DNA of 64,000 nucleotides from the NCBI GenBank assembly GCA_022710975.1, contig JAKLGA010000013.1, positions 1 through 64,000 on the forward strand, written 5' to 3'. The stretch is from Myxococcota bacterium. GTDB lineage: Bacteria; Myxococcota; B64-G9. The notes below the pieces were generated by a model. The model was not told where the DNA came from. It did no database searches and was given only the letters and a program-made list of their open reading frames with translations. Of this stretch, positions 36,355 to 45,001 are shown one piece after another. The translations under genes were made by a program, and so were the position numbers. Position 1 is the stretch's first letter, and every line of letters starts with the position of its first letter.

Positions 36355-36942
36355 TCAGTCGACGCACAGGCTCGAGAAGGTGGTGCCCTCGAAGGCGATG
36401 CAGTTGCAGCCCATGGGGGCGAAGACGAGGTCCGGCCCGCACCGGCCGATCTGCAGCTCCGGGCAGCCGGCCGAGTTGTCCTCCGCGGCGCAGTAACCCT
36501 GGCAGTGCCAGGGCGCCCAGCAGGCGCAGCCCGCGTCGCCCGAGGGGCACACGCACGCGCACCAGCCCGGATCCAGGCCGGAGCACTGCCATTCGCCGCC
36601 CTGCCGCACGCACGGCTGACGCTCGAGGTCCGAGTCGCAGTCCGGCGCGGGCGGAGCGTCGCCGCAGGGCGGGGGATCGTCGACGCACAGGCCGTCGAGG
36701 CAGCGCTGCTCGGGCCGGCAGTCCTCGTGTCCGGCGCAGGGTCGCCAGCCGCCGTCATCCACCCCGCAGCAGTCGCCCGGATCGTGGTCACCGTCGTCGC
36801 CGGTGACCTCCTCCTCGCCGTCCCGGCCGTCGGGCTCGAGCCCGCCGGGGAGGGCGTTCTCGTACTCCAGGCAGCCCGCGAGGAGCCAGCCGCCGAGCGC
36901 CAGCGCCGCCGCGGCCAGGGTGAGCGTTCGCTGCAGGGTCAT
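36355..36942 (-). CDS. Cys-rich lipoprotein, small
   Basis: A 195-residue predicted lipoprotein. The signal MTLQRTLTLAAAALALGGWL leads to LAGC. An acidic segment (GRDGEEEVTGDDGDHDPGD) is followed by a Cys-rich domain with EDCRPEQRCLDGLC, CACVCPSGDAGCACWAPWHC and CNCIAFEG. The start follows GGGAGGTCTTGCC. Divergent from the DUF2225-like gene at 37042. Function unknown. Confidence 0.75.
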   Translation of the reverse strand: MTLQRTLTLAAAALALGGWLLAGCLEYENALPGGLEPDGRDGEEEVTGDDGDHDPGDCCGVDDGGWRPCAGHEDCRPEQRCLDGLCVDDPPPCGDAPPAPDCDSDLERQPCVRQGGEWQCSGLDPGWCACVCPSGDAGCACWAPWHCQGYCAAEDNSAGCPELQIGRCGPDLVFAPMGCNCIAFEGTTFSSLCVD

Positions 36943-37041
36943 GGCAAGACCTCCCGCGCCTCCCGTGCGCCTCCCACTCTAGCGCATTTCCGGGGGAACC
37001 CGTAAGCTGGCTCCGTCGTCTCTGGCTGGAGGAGGTGATCC

Positions 37042-37800
37042 ATGAAGCGCGCGCTGACCGCCCTGGCGATGACCGCCTGCCTGACCCTGGCCGCCACCGT
37101 GGCCGCCACCACCTGGGGGGACTCCAAGCAGAAGTGCCCGGCCTGCGGGGCCGAGGTGGCGGTCCAGGAGATCGCTTCCTACGGGAGCTACGTGTACCAG
37201 TGGCCCTCCAAGCTGCAGCTCCTCTACTGGCCCATGACCGATCCGCGGGTGCTCTACTTCTGCCCGAAGTGCCACCTCAGCCTGCTCATGGGGGACTTCA
37301 AGGCGCTCCCCGCGGACAAGCTCGAGGCGGTGCGCGCCGCCGTGGCCAGGCTGAAGGCGGAGCAGCCGGCCCTGAAGGAGTACTGGGAGGTGCCCATGGC
37401 CTACCGGCTCCCGCTGGCCGAGGCCGCCTACACGGTCCTGGGCAGGGACGACGCCTTCTGGGCCCGCTTCCACCGCATGGCCGGCTACCACCTGGAGCTG
37501 TCGGGGAAGCCGGAGCTGGCCCGCGCGGCCCGCGAGCGGGCGCTGGCCGCCGCCGAACGGCTGATCGCGGCCAAGGCCGAGGCGCCGCCCCTCAAGGAGA
37601 ACCTGATCGCGAAGGGCAGCATGCTCTACCTCCTCGGCAAGAAGGAGGAGGCCCTGGCCGCGCTCCAGCTCGCGAAGGGCACCCCGATCGAGGGCAAGGG
37701 CTTCACGGATGAACAAAAGAAGAACGGGAACAAGTACCTGGACGATCTAGCGGAGGAGCTGACCGCCAAGGTCAAGGCCGGAGAGCCCCTTCCTCCGTAG
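37042..37800 (+). CDS. DUF2225-like exported protein
   Basis: A 252-residue protein with a signal peptide MKRALTALAMTACLTLAATV. Two CxxC pairs (KCPACGAEV and YFCPKCHLSLL, about residues 33-80) are spaced as in the zinc-ribbon-like DUF2225 family. A helical, TPR-like C-terminal part follows (ELARAARERALAAAERL, SMLYLLGKKEEALAALQLA). DUF2225 members are normally cytoplasmic, so the export signal is odd. The start follows GGAGGAGGTGATCC. Its role is unknown. Confidence 0.65.
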   Translation: MKRALTALAMTACLTLAATVAATTWGDSKQKCPACGAEVAVQEIASYGSYVYQWPSKLQLLYWPMTDPRVLYFCPKCHLSLLMGDFKALPADKLEAVRAAVARLKAEQPALKEYWEVPMAYRLPLAEAAYTVLGRDDAFWARFHRMAGYHLELSGKPELARAARERALAAAERLIAAKAEAPPLKENLIAKGSMLYLLGKKEEALAALQLAKGTPIEGKGFTDEQKKNGNKYLDDLAEELTAKVKAGEPLPP

Positions 37801-37830
37801 GCAGTTATCCTACCTCTGACCACTTTCCCC

Positions 37831-37859
37831 TTGTCCGGCCGCGTCAGGCGTGCTAGAAA
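37831..37859 (+). promoter_or_regulatory. Candidate sigma70-type promoter for the GH13 gene
   Basis: TTGTCC (37831-37836) and TAGAAA (37854-37859) are 17 bp apart, about 50 bp upstream of the GH13 start. Each box matches consensus at four of six bases. Confidence 0.35.
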
Positions 37860-37907
37860 ACGCCCTGCCTGGCTGGATTTTCTGGGCCAGAGACGTTGGA
37901 GGTCGGC

Positions 37908-39989
37908 ATGCGGATGCTCCTGGGTGGTGCGGCGGTGGTCGCCCTCGCGTTCCTGGCCGGGTGCGGGACGACCGTGGGCAGCGGTGATCCGGACGGCGGC
38001 TGCGACGGCGGCAAGTGCGACGATCCCTCCCTGTACAACGAGCTGAACCAGGCCGCGGCCAGCATGGTGCTCTACGAGGTGCAGGCCCGCACGGCCAACG
38101 CCTGCGATCCGGCCGTGGGCGCGAGCTGGCAGCGGCAGGCCTGCGCGGCCAAGATCGCCCCCGAGGTGGTCTACCGGGCCGAGGGCGAGACCTGCTCCGA
38201 CCTGCCCGAGCTCGAGGCCATCAAGCTGGGCACCCTGGACGACCTGCTCGAGGACACGGACGACTTCCACGCGGGCATCACGGTCCGCTACATCGACGAG
38301 AAGGTCGGGGCCAACACGATCTGGTTCATGCCGCTGTTCCCCAACAACGACGCCTGGGACCTCCCGGCGGCCTGCGACAACCTGGGCTCGCCCTACGCCG
38401 TGCGCGACTACTTCCACGTGCGGGGCAGCCTGTCGGCCAGCTGCGCGCTGGACGGCCGCGACGAGCACTCGGCCGAGCCCTGCTTCGGCGACGACGCCTT
38501 CCGGGCGGTGCTCGCCGAGGCCCACGGCCGCGGCATGAAGGTGATGCTCGACCTGGCCTTCAACCACTTCGGGCACAACTACGTGATGTACGACACCCTG
38601 GGCCACCGCTCCGTCCGCGCCCGCATCGCGGACGGGGAGGATCTGGACCGGCTGTGGGGCTTCGCCACCACGTTCGACGAGGCGCTGCTCGAGCCCGAGC
38701 TGCTGGACAGCGAGGCCGCGCTCGACGAGCTCGTGTCCCGCGACTTCGAGGCCCGCGACGAGCTGGCGGCCCTCGACGCGCGCTGCCCCGGGCTGGCGGG
38801 CCTGGGGCGGGTGCGGGCCTTCGTCATGTGGCGCGAGGCGCTGGACTGGGAGCGCGAGCGCTTCCCCTGCGACCAGCCCTTCCTGGAGGCGGCCCTGCCC
38901 GGCTTCTACCAGGGGGCCGACAGCTTCAACCCGTCCACGCAGCTCGGGGACAACCTCATGACCGACTGGCGGGACGTGAAGTTCCTGTTCCTGCACGGCG
39001 AGAACGTCGCCCACGAGCACGAGTACGCGCGCAACCGCGAGTACCTGTTCCGGGTGATGAACTACTGGGCCGCGCAGGGCGTGGACGCCTTCCGCCTGGA
39101 CCACACCACGGACTCTCGCAGCGGCATCAGCCCGGACATGTGGGACTACGTCGTCTCCAAGGTGGACTACTACGCCTACCGGCGCGGCCAGGCGCGGCCG
39201 GTGTTCCTGGCCGAGGAGTTCTTTGATCAGCAGGGCATGAACAAGGTCGTGGACATCATGACCGAGGGCTACGTGCACGACATGTGCGGCCGCGGCGGGG
39301 TCACCAAGGACGCCCAGCACGTGCAGGACGTGGTGGCCAACATGAACCGCTTCAACGGCCACACCTTCGTGATGACCGCGCTGGAGACCCACGACGAGCA
39401 CCGCCTGGTGGACGGCACCGGCTTCGACGCGTGGACCGGCGCCGGCTTCTGGGGCGTCGGGCTGACCACCTGGTCCACGCCCATGCTGCTCATGGGCCAG
39501 GAGCTGGGCGAGCCCTACGGGCTGGCCTTCCGCAAGTCGGACTACCTGCGCTCGCGCTTCGAGGGCACCGATCAGCACCGCCTTGACGCCGAGGAGCTCG
39601 TGGCCTTCTACCGCAACTTGATCGTCACCCGGCTGGCGGACGAGAACCGGGCGCTGCGCGCGCCCGGCTACCGTTTCCTGGGCACGCGCGACACGGACGG
39701 CGAGCCCGATCCGCGCATCTTCGCCCAGGTGAAGTGGTCCAGCGACGCCAACGTGGTGTTCGTGTTCCACAACCTGTGGGCCCAGGACGTGGCCCAGTCC
39801 TACTACCTCCCCGCCGACCTGGCCCGGACGCTCTCCATCCGCGACGGCACGCGCTACCAGCTCGTGGACACGCTGACCGGCGAGCCCCAGGGCGGGTGCC
39901 TGAGCGGGTCCGATCTCAAGTGGGACCTGTACGTGGAGATGTCCGCCTGGGAGCGCGCCCAGTGGCTGCGCCTCGAGCAGTGCCCCTGA
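37908..39989 (+). CDS. GH13 alpha-amylase-family lipoprotein
   Basis: A 693-residue predicted lipoprotein. The signal MRMLLGGAAVVALAFLAGC ends at the lipid Cys. The four GH13 regions are visible: DLAFNHFGHN (I), VDAFRLDHTTD with nucleophile Asp398 (II), FLAEEF with acid/base Glu436 (III) and ETHDEH with Asp496 (IV). The triad is therefore complete, and activity on alpha-glucans is likely although the specificity is unknown. A short Cys/Gly/Asp spacer follows the signal. The ATG at 37908 has GGAGGTCGGC before it; an upstream TTG would add a short unlikely extension. Confidence 0.9.
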   Translation: MRMLLGGAAVVALAFLAGCGTTVGSGDPDGGCDGGKCDDPSLYNELNQAAASMVLYEVQARTANACDPAVGASWQRQACAAKIAPEVVYRAEGETCSDLPELEAIKLGTLDDLLEDTDDFHAGITVRYIDEKVGANTIWFMPLFPNNDAWDLPAACDNLGSPYAVRDYFHVRGSLSASCALDGRDEHSAEPCFGDDAFRAVLAEAHGRGMKVMLDLAFNHFGHNYVMYDTLGHRSVRARIADGEDLDRLWGFATTFDEALLEPELLDSEAALDELVSRDFEARDELAALDARCPGLAGLGRVRAFVMWREALDWERERFPCDQPFLEAALPGFYQGADSFNPSTQLGDNLMTDWRDVKFLFLHGENVAHEHEYARNREYLFRVMNYWAAQGVDAFRLDHTTDSRSGISPDMWDYVVSKVDYYAYRRGQARPVFLAEEFFDQQGMNKVVDIMTEGYVHDMCGRGGVTKDAQHVQDVVANMNRFNGHTFVMTALETHDEHRLVDGTGFDAWTGAGFWGVGLTTWSTPMLLMGQELGEPYGLAFRKSDYLRSRFEGTDQHRLDAEELVAFYRNLIVTRLADENRALRAPGYRFLGTRDTDGEPDPRIFAQVKWSSDANVVFVFHNLWAQDVAQSYYLPADLARTLSIRDGTRYQLVDTLTGEPQGGCLSGSDLKWDLYVEMSAWERAQWLRLEQCP

Positions 39990-40073
39990 GCCGGGGCGGC
40001 CGCCCCGCCCGGCCCGGGTAGACCCCCGGGCCGCCTCGTCCGTATCCAGGGGTGGGTCCTCACGCGAGGAGGA

Positions 40074-40937
40074 ATGGACGTGCAAATCCTGACCAAGTCC
40101 TTCGTTTCCGGGGTGTTGATCCTCGGTCTGACGGCCATGGCGGGCTGCGCCTCGGGCGGCAAGAACTGGTGGGGCGGGGCAGGGGACGAGGGCTCCTTCG
40201 GGGTGGACCTCCTGGTCGACGGGGCCGCGCTGCCGGTGTTCGAGCTCGACGGCCGCTCCTGGGTGGAGGGCCGGCCGGGCGAGCGCTACGTGCTCCGGCT
40301 CCACAACCGCACCGCGCGGCGCATCGAGGTGGTGGTCAGCGTGGACGGGCGCGACGCGGTGGACGGCCAGCCCGCCGACGACGGCAAGCGCGGCTACGTG
40401 CTGGCGCCCTGGTCGGTGGCCGACGTCGACGGCTGGCGCCTGTCCATGGCCGAGGTGGCGGCCTTCCGCTTCACCTACCCCGAGGACGCCTACGCGAGCC
40501 GCATGGGCGGGGATCCGGCCGAGCTCGGCGTGGTGAAGGTCGCGGTGTTCGAGGAGGAGCGTCCGCCCGAGGAGCCGCGCCCGCCGCTCGTGTTGCCGGG
40601 CCAGGCCCCGCGCGAGGAGCGCATGCTGGGCCCGGCCGATCGCGCCGCGGCCCGGGGCGACGCCAGGGCCGCGGGCGAGGCCGAGGCCGGGCTGGGCACG
40701 GGCTTCGGCGAGCGGCGGGGCTCGGAGGCCTACGCCACCACCTTCGAGCGCGCCTCGGGCCGGCCGGCGGCGCGCCTGGAGCTGCGCTACGACCGCGCGG
40801 ACGCGCTGTGCCGCAAGGGGCTCACCCACCTGTGCGGGCCGGGCCCCGGCCCCCTGGTGCTGCCCGGCGATCGCCCGCCCCCGCCCCCGCCCCCCGACGA
40901 CGGCTACTCCCAGCCCCCCCCGGGATGGGACCGGTAG
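40074..40937 (+). CDS. Lipoprotein with a conserved exported domain
   Basis: A 287-residue predicted lipoprotein. The signal QILTKSFVSGVLILGLTAM leads to AGC. The mature domain (about residues 40-170) has LRLHNRTARRIEVVVSVDGR, DAVDGQPAD, KRGYVLAPW, VDGWRLS and EVAAFRFT. I recall this pattern from uncharacterised deltaproteobacterial proteins. A low-complexity Pro-rich tail (PPPPPPPDDGY) ends it. GAGGAGGA suits the GTG at 40080 better than the ATG at 40074, so the true start may be six bases downstream. Function unknown. Confidence 0.7.
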   Translation: MDVQILTKSFVSGVLILGLTAMAGCASGGKNWWGGAGDEGSFGVDLLVDGAALPVFELDGRSWVEGRPGERYVLRLHNRTARRIEVVVSVDGRDAVDGQPADDGKRGYVLAPWSVADVDGWRLSMAEVAAFRFTYPEDAYASRMGGDPAELGVVKVAVFEEERPPEEPRPPLVLPGQAPREERMLGPADRAAARGDARAAGEAEAGLGTGFGERRGSEAYATTFERASGRPAARLELRYDRADALCRKGLTHLCGPGPGPLVLPGDRPPPPPPPDDGYSQPPPGWDR

Positions 40938-40952
40938 TCCTCAAAGACAAGA

Positions 40953-41010
40953 AGAGATGTCATTGGCCGCTGCGCGGGGAGGAGGGAGAACTCTCCGAAA
41001 GGACATCTCT
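40953..41010. terminator. Hairpin between convergent genes
   Basis: A perfect 9-bp stem (AGAGATGTC/GACATCTCT) encloses a GC-rich core TTGGCCGCTGCGCGGGGAGG (from 40963) and a smaller GGAGA-ACT-TCTCC-like fold. It lies between a plus gene ending at 40937 and a minus gene ending at 41095. The same 21-base core recurs at 52591. There is no T-run, so it is only terminator-like. Confidence 0.45.
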
Positions 41011-41094
41011 CAGGGGAGATCCAGGAGGACCAGCTCTCACGGAGGGCCACGAGGGGGAAGCTGCGCGCACTCCAGGCCCGGGCCAGGAGGTGCG

Positions 41095-42051
41095 CTAGGT
41101 GCACACGTGGTCGGCGCACACCTGGTGGCCAGGGCAATTGCCGCAATCCAGGACGTCGGCGCAGCCGTCCGAGGCGGGGTCGCATTCATAGCCGAGATCC
41201 GCGCACGAGGCGGGCGTGCACGTCCCCTGGCCGCACACGTTCGGTGTGCCCCCGCCGCCGCACTCGTCCGGGGCGGCGCAGGTCCCGCAGTCCTGGGTGC
41301 CGCCGCAGCCGTCGAGCATCACGCCGCAGTTCCTGGCCACGCTCTCGCAGGTCGCGGGATCGCAGGCGCACACGCCCGGCGTCCCGCCGCCCCCGCAGAT
41401 CTCGGGCGCGGTGCACTCCCCGCACGAACCGTCGCAGCCGTCGTCGCCGCACGCCTTGCCGGCGCAGTCCGGGGTGCAGCACTGACCGGCCCCGTCGCAG
41501 ACGTCGGGGCCGTTGCAGGCGCCGCACGAGCCGCCGCAGCCGTCGTCCCCGCAGGCCTTGCCCGTGCAGTCCACGGTGCAGCCGCAGGCGTCCGGGGTCC
41601 CGCCGCCGCCGCAGGAGTCGGGCGCGGTGCACTCCCCGCACGAGCCGTTGCAGCCGTCGTCGCCGCACGCCTTGCCGGCGCAGTCCGGGGTGCACGGCTC
41701 GCACTGGCCGGAGGCGTTGCAGACCTCGGGGGCGGTGCAGTCGCCGCACGAGCCGTCGCAGCCGTCGCTCCCGCACGCCTTGCCGGCGCAGTCCGGCGTG
41801 CACGTGCCCGCGCAGACGGGCTCGGCGCCGGAGTCGTCGCACTCCTGCCCCTGGTCGGCGCAGAAGGTGGTGTCGCTCCAGTACAGGCAGCCGTCATCGC
41901 CCCGTGCGCAGGTCTGCAGCACCGTGCCCGCGCAGCGTTGCAGGCCCGAGCCCTCGCACCAGTCCTGGCAGCCGCTGGATTCGTCGGGGCAGCCGGTCAG
42001 GGCGAACAGGCAGACCGCCAGGAGCGCCATCAGGGCCGTGGACCTCAGCAT
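41095..42051 (-). CDS. Cys-rich lipoprotein with CGDDGC repeats
   Basis: A 318-residue predicted lipoprotein. The signal MLRSTALMALLAVCLFALTG precedes the lipid Cys. The mature chain contains repeats such as CTPDCAGKACGDDGC, followed by xGSCGxC and CGGGGTP spacers. They belong to the same family as the repeats in the genes at 6190 and 10823. One Cys-poor segment (CESVARNCGVMLDGCGGTQD) interrupts them. The start follows GAGGAGGCTCCAC. No enzyme domain is seen. Confidence 0.8.
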   Translation of the reverse strand: MLRSTALMALLAVCLFALTGCPDESSGCQDWCEGSGLQRCAGTVLQTCARGDDGCLYWSDTTFCADQGQECDDSGAEPVCAGTCTPDCAGKACGSDGCDGSCGDCTAPEVCNASGQCEPCTPDCAGKACGDDGCNGSCGECTAPDSCGGGGTPDACGCTVDCTGKACGDDGCGGSCGACNGPDVCDGAGQCCTPDCAGKACGDDGCDGSCGECTAPEICGGGGTPGVCACDPATCESVARNCGVMLDGCGGTQDCGTCAAPDECGGGGTPNVCGQGTCTPASCADLGYECDPASDGCADVLDCGNCPGHQVCADHVCT

Positions 42052-42292
42052 GTGGAGCCTCCTCTGTTCCCGGTCCAGCGCGGGGGTGCCCCGGGTCCGG
42101 GTCGTGAAGGTCGTCAGCTGCCCCTTCCCACCAGGAGGGAATACGCTGGCAGCCCCGCGGCGAGGACAAAAAATTCCGCTGCCCGGGTGCCGGCCTCTTG
42201 CAGTGGATGGCCTGGTTGACCGGTCCATGACCCCGTGATGTACTCCGCCTGACGCTGGCGCCGGGTTCGGTCGTTCTGGGGAGGGGTTCGCG
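42052..42292 (+). promoter_or_regulatory. Intergenic region with a sigma70-like promoter for the kinase pair
   Basis: TTGACC (42216-42221) and TGTACT (42239-42244) are separated by exactly 17 bp. They lie about 50 bp before the GTG start of the first kinase. The rest of the gap holds no gene; it also separates the divergent Cys-rich lipoprotein gene. Confidence 0.4.
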
Positions 42293-45001
42293 GTGGTCCA
42301 GGAAGACTCGCCATCTCTGGCGGGGGTCACCCTCGACGGGCGCTACCGGATCCTCGAGCCGGTGGGCGACGGCGGGGCAGGGTCCGTCTTTCGCGCCCGG
42401 CAGCTCAATGTGGATCGCGACGTGGCGGTCAAGGTCCTCGACCCGCTGGCCCTGTCGGCCCGGAGCCTGCCAGACGCGATCGCGCGCTTCGAGGCCGAGG
42501 CCAGGATCGTCTCGAAGCTCAGGCACCCGCACACCATCAAGCTGCTCGACTTCGGCCGGCTGCCCGACGGGCGGCTATTCCTGGTGATGGAGTTCCTGCA
42601 CGGGCAGTCGCTGGACAAGGTCCTGGCGCAGGGGCCGCTCTCCGAGCGGCGCACCCTGCGGATCGTGCGCGAAGTGGCCGAGGCGCTGGCCGAGGCGCAC
42701 CAGCAGGGGATCATCCACCGCGACCTCAAGCCGGGGAACCTCTTCCTCGACCAGGTGGGGGAGCAGGAGGAGGTCAAGGTCATCGACTTCGGCATCGCCA
42801 AGGTGGCGGCGAAGCCGTTCCAGACCGAGCACGGGCTGGTGTTCGGGACGCCGGCCTACATGTCGCCGGAGCAGGCGCAGGGGCTCGAGTTGGACGCGCG
42901 CTCGGACCTCTACAGCCTGGGGGTGGTGGCCTACCACTGCCTGACCGGGCGGCTGCCCTTCGAGTCCGACACGCCGGTCGGTCTGCTGCTCAAGACGGTC
43001 AGCGAACCCCCGCCGCCGCTCGCCAGCCTGACCCCGAAGATCGAGGTGGCGCCCGGGCTCGAGCGGCTGCTGCTGCGCCTGCTGGCCAAACGGCCCAGGG
43101 ATCGGCCCGCCTCGGCCATCGAGGTGCGGGACGCGGTGCTGGCCCTCGAGCATCCCTCGGGGCCGACGGCGATTCCGGAGGCCCTGAGCGCGTCCAGCGC
43201 AGCCGGCAAGAAGACCCAGTGGCGGCTGATCCAACTGGCCGGTTTGCTGGCGCTCGTCGCGTTGCTCGCCTTCCTGGTCGTCAGGGGCTCCGGTGCAACA
43301 TCCTCTGAGCAGTCTGAACCAGGACAACCCATCGCCAGCCCGGCTCCTGTGACGGCGACTTTGAAGCAGCTCACCGACACGCCTTCTTTCGAGCACCAGC
43401 CAGCCATTTCCTCGGATGGCGCCTTCATCGCCTACGTCAGCGATGAGTCTGGAAAGTCGGACATCTTCCTGCGACGGGTCGCTGGCGAGCGGGCGATCAA
43501 CCTGACCGGGGACACGAAGGGCGATAACTTCTCCCCCTCGTTCTCTCCCGATGGCACGCAGATCGCTTTCACCTCAACGCGGGACGGCGAGCCCGGACTG
43601 TACCTCATGGGTGTCACGGGAGAGAACGTCCGCCGCGTGGCCGACAAGGCGTTCAACCCGACCTGGATGCCGGATGGGAAGGCGGTGGTCTATGCGACCA
43701 GTTTCAGCGAGGGCACCGAGCACTCAGGAAGATCGGAGCTGTTTCTCCTGGACCTGACCCGCGGTGAAAAGCATCGAGTCACCGAGGGCGATGCCGTCCA
43801 ACCAAATACCTCGCCGCGCGGCTTCAGGATTGCTTTCGGAGCAACGCAAGGAGGGAATCGTGATATCTGGACGATCGATCCGGAGGGCCGGCACCCCGTC
43901 GCCGTGACGCAGGAAACCGCCTCGGACACGAATCCGGTGTGGGCACCTGATGGCGGGTCGCTCTACTTCCTGTCCAATCGAACCGGTGTCGTGAACCTGT
44001 GGAGGGTTCCCATCGACGAGGAGAGCGGCGCGCTGCGCGGGCCGCCTCGAGCGGTCACCACGGGAACGGTCACCATGCAGGAGTTGGCGGTCTCCCGCAA
44101 CGGCCTGGGGATCTCGGCGCTCGTTCCCAAGAGCAAGTTCTTCCTGACGAAGCAGGCTTTCGATCCGGAAGCCGAAGTGCTCGTGGGCCCGTCGGTTTCC
44201 TTCATGGAGAGCGCCCGTGGATTCTGTCACCTCAGTTTGTCCTCAGACGAAGAGTTCCTTGCGTTCGTGAGCGACGCGGACACGAGCGATGAAGATCTTG
44301 CCGTCGTGCGGATCGACGGCACGGGGCGGAGACTGATCACCAGCGATGGCTTCAAGGACAGGCGTCCTGTGTTCTCTCCGGATGGAAGCAAGATCGCTTT
44401 CTACTCGGACCGTGGTGGGCGCTACCAGCTGTGGACCATCCGTCCGGATGGGACCGGGATGAGTCAGGTGACGGACCTCGGTCATGACCTCCTGACTCCA
44501 GCATGGTCTGGTGATGGACTCGCCTTGTTCGCCCTCTCGCAGGAAGAGAAGTCCCTGATGCGCATCGGCCTGACCGGTGGGTTGCCCGTGCGCGAAGCTC
44601 AGAGAGTGGTTTTCGAGAATTCTCCCGCCTTGCCACTCTACCCTGTCGATGTGTCTCCAGACGGAAAGAAGCTGGCTGCGAACTTGTGTCTCGAGTCTTC
44701 CTCCGACTGCTATCTCGTCTTCGTCGACCTGGAGGAGAACTCCCTGCGGCGCACGGGCCTTCCTGGAACCTGGCCGCAGTGGCTTCCCGACAGCAACAGG
44801 GTGCTGTTCCAGGGCCCTAGCACGCTGATGCTGTTCGATGTTGCCACCGGAAGAAGCAGGATCATCATCGAGCTGAAGCCACCGTCCATCCTGGAATCAT
44901 TCACCGTGACAGGGGACGGGAAGGCTATCTTCTACTCAAGCTTCGAGAGAACCTCCGATCTGTGGTTGCTCACGCTTGATGGGCAGGGGCGGGCGCCATG
45001 A
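42293..45001 (+). CDS. Ser/Thr protein kinase with TM segment and PD40 propeller
   Basis: A 902-residue receptor-type kinase. The cytoplasmic kinase domain (about 17-285) has VGDGGAGSVF, Lys47 in AVKVL, HRDLKPGN with catalytic Asp144, VIDFGIAK and GTPAYMSPEQ. A membrane helix follows at about 315-335 (LIQLAGLLALVALLAFLVV). The periplasmic part is a TolB/PD40-like propeller with repeats such as FSPDGTQIAF and FSPDGSKIAFYSD. The propeller half looks less GC-rich than the kinase half. The GTG start follows GGGAGGGG. It ends in an ATGA overlap with the next kinase. Confidence 0.9.
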   Translation: MVQEDSPSLAGVTLDGRYRILEPVGDGGAGSVFRARQLNVDRDVAVKVLDPLALSARSLPDAIARFEAEARIVSKLRHPHTIKLLDFGRLPDGRLFLVMEFLHGQSLDKVLAQGPLSERRTLRIVREVAEALAEAHQQGIIHRDLKPGNLFLDQVGEQEEVKVIDFGIAKVAAKPFQTEHGLVFGTPAYMSPEQAQGLELDARSDLYSLGVVAYHCLTGRLPFESDTPVGLLLKTVSEPPPPLASLTPKIEVAPGLERLLLRLLAKRPRDRPASAIEVRDAVLALEHPSGPTAIPEALSASSAAGKKTQWRLIQLAGLLALVALLAFLVVRGSGATSSEQSEPGQPIASPAPVTATLKQLTDTPSFEHQPAISSDGAFIAYVSDESGKSDIFLRRVAGERAINLTGDTKGDNFSPSFSPDGTQIAFTSTRDGEPGLYLMGVTGENVRRVADKAFNPTWMPDGKAVVYATSFSEGTEHSGRSELFLLDLTRGEKHRVTEGDAVQPNTSPRGFRIAFGATQGGNRDIWTIDPEGRHPVAVTQETASDTNPVWAPDGGSLYFLSNRTGVVNLWRVPIDEESGALRGPPRAVTTGTVTMQELAVSRNGLGISALVPKSKFFLTKQAFDPEAEVLVGPSVSFMESARGFCHLSLSSDEEFLAFVSDADTSDEDLAVVRIDGTGRRLITSDGFKDRRPVFSPDGSKIAFYSDRGGRYQLWTIRPDGTGMSQVTDLGHDLLTPAWSGDGLALFALSQEEKSLMRIGLTGGLPVREAQRVVFENSPALPLYPVDVSPDGKKLAANLCLESSSDCYLVFVDLEENSLRRTGLPGTWPQWLPDSNRVLFQGPSTLMLFDVATGRSRIIIELKPPSILESFTVTGDGKAIFYSSFERTSDLWLLTLDGQGRAP

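Noticed and set aside
37626-40829. A 1067-residue frame antisense to the GH13 gene
   Set aside because: It is a shadow of GC-rich sense codons; the GH13 catalytic regions on the plus strand are intact.
41095-42051. Regular repeats in DNA, considered as a CRISPR array
   Set aside because: The repeats are codon-phased, encode the CGDDGC protein repeat and vary at synonymous positions; there is no repeat-spacer structure.
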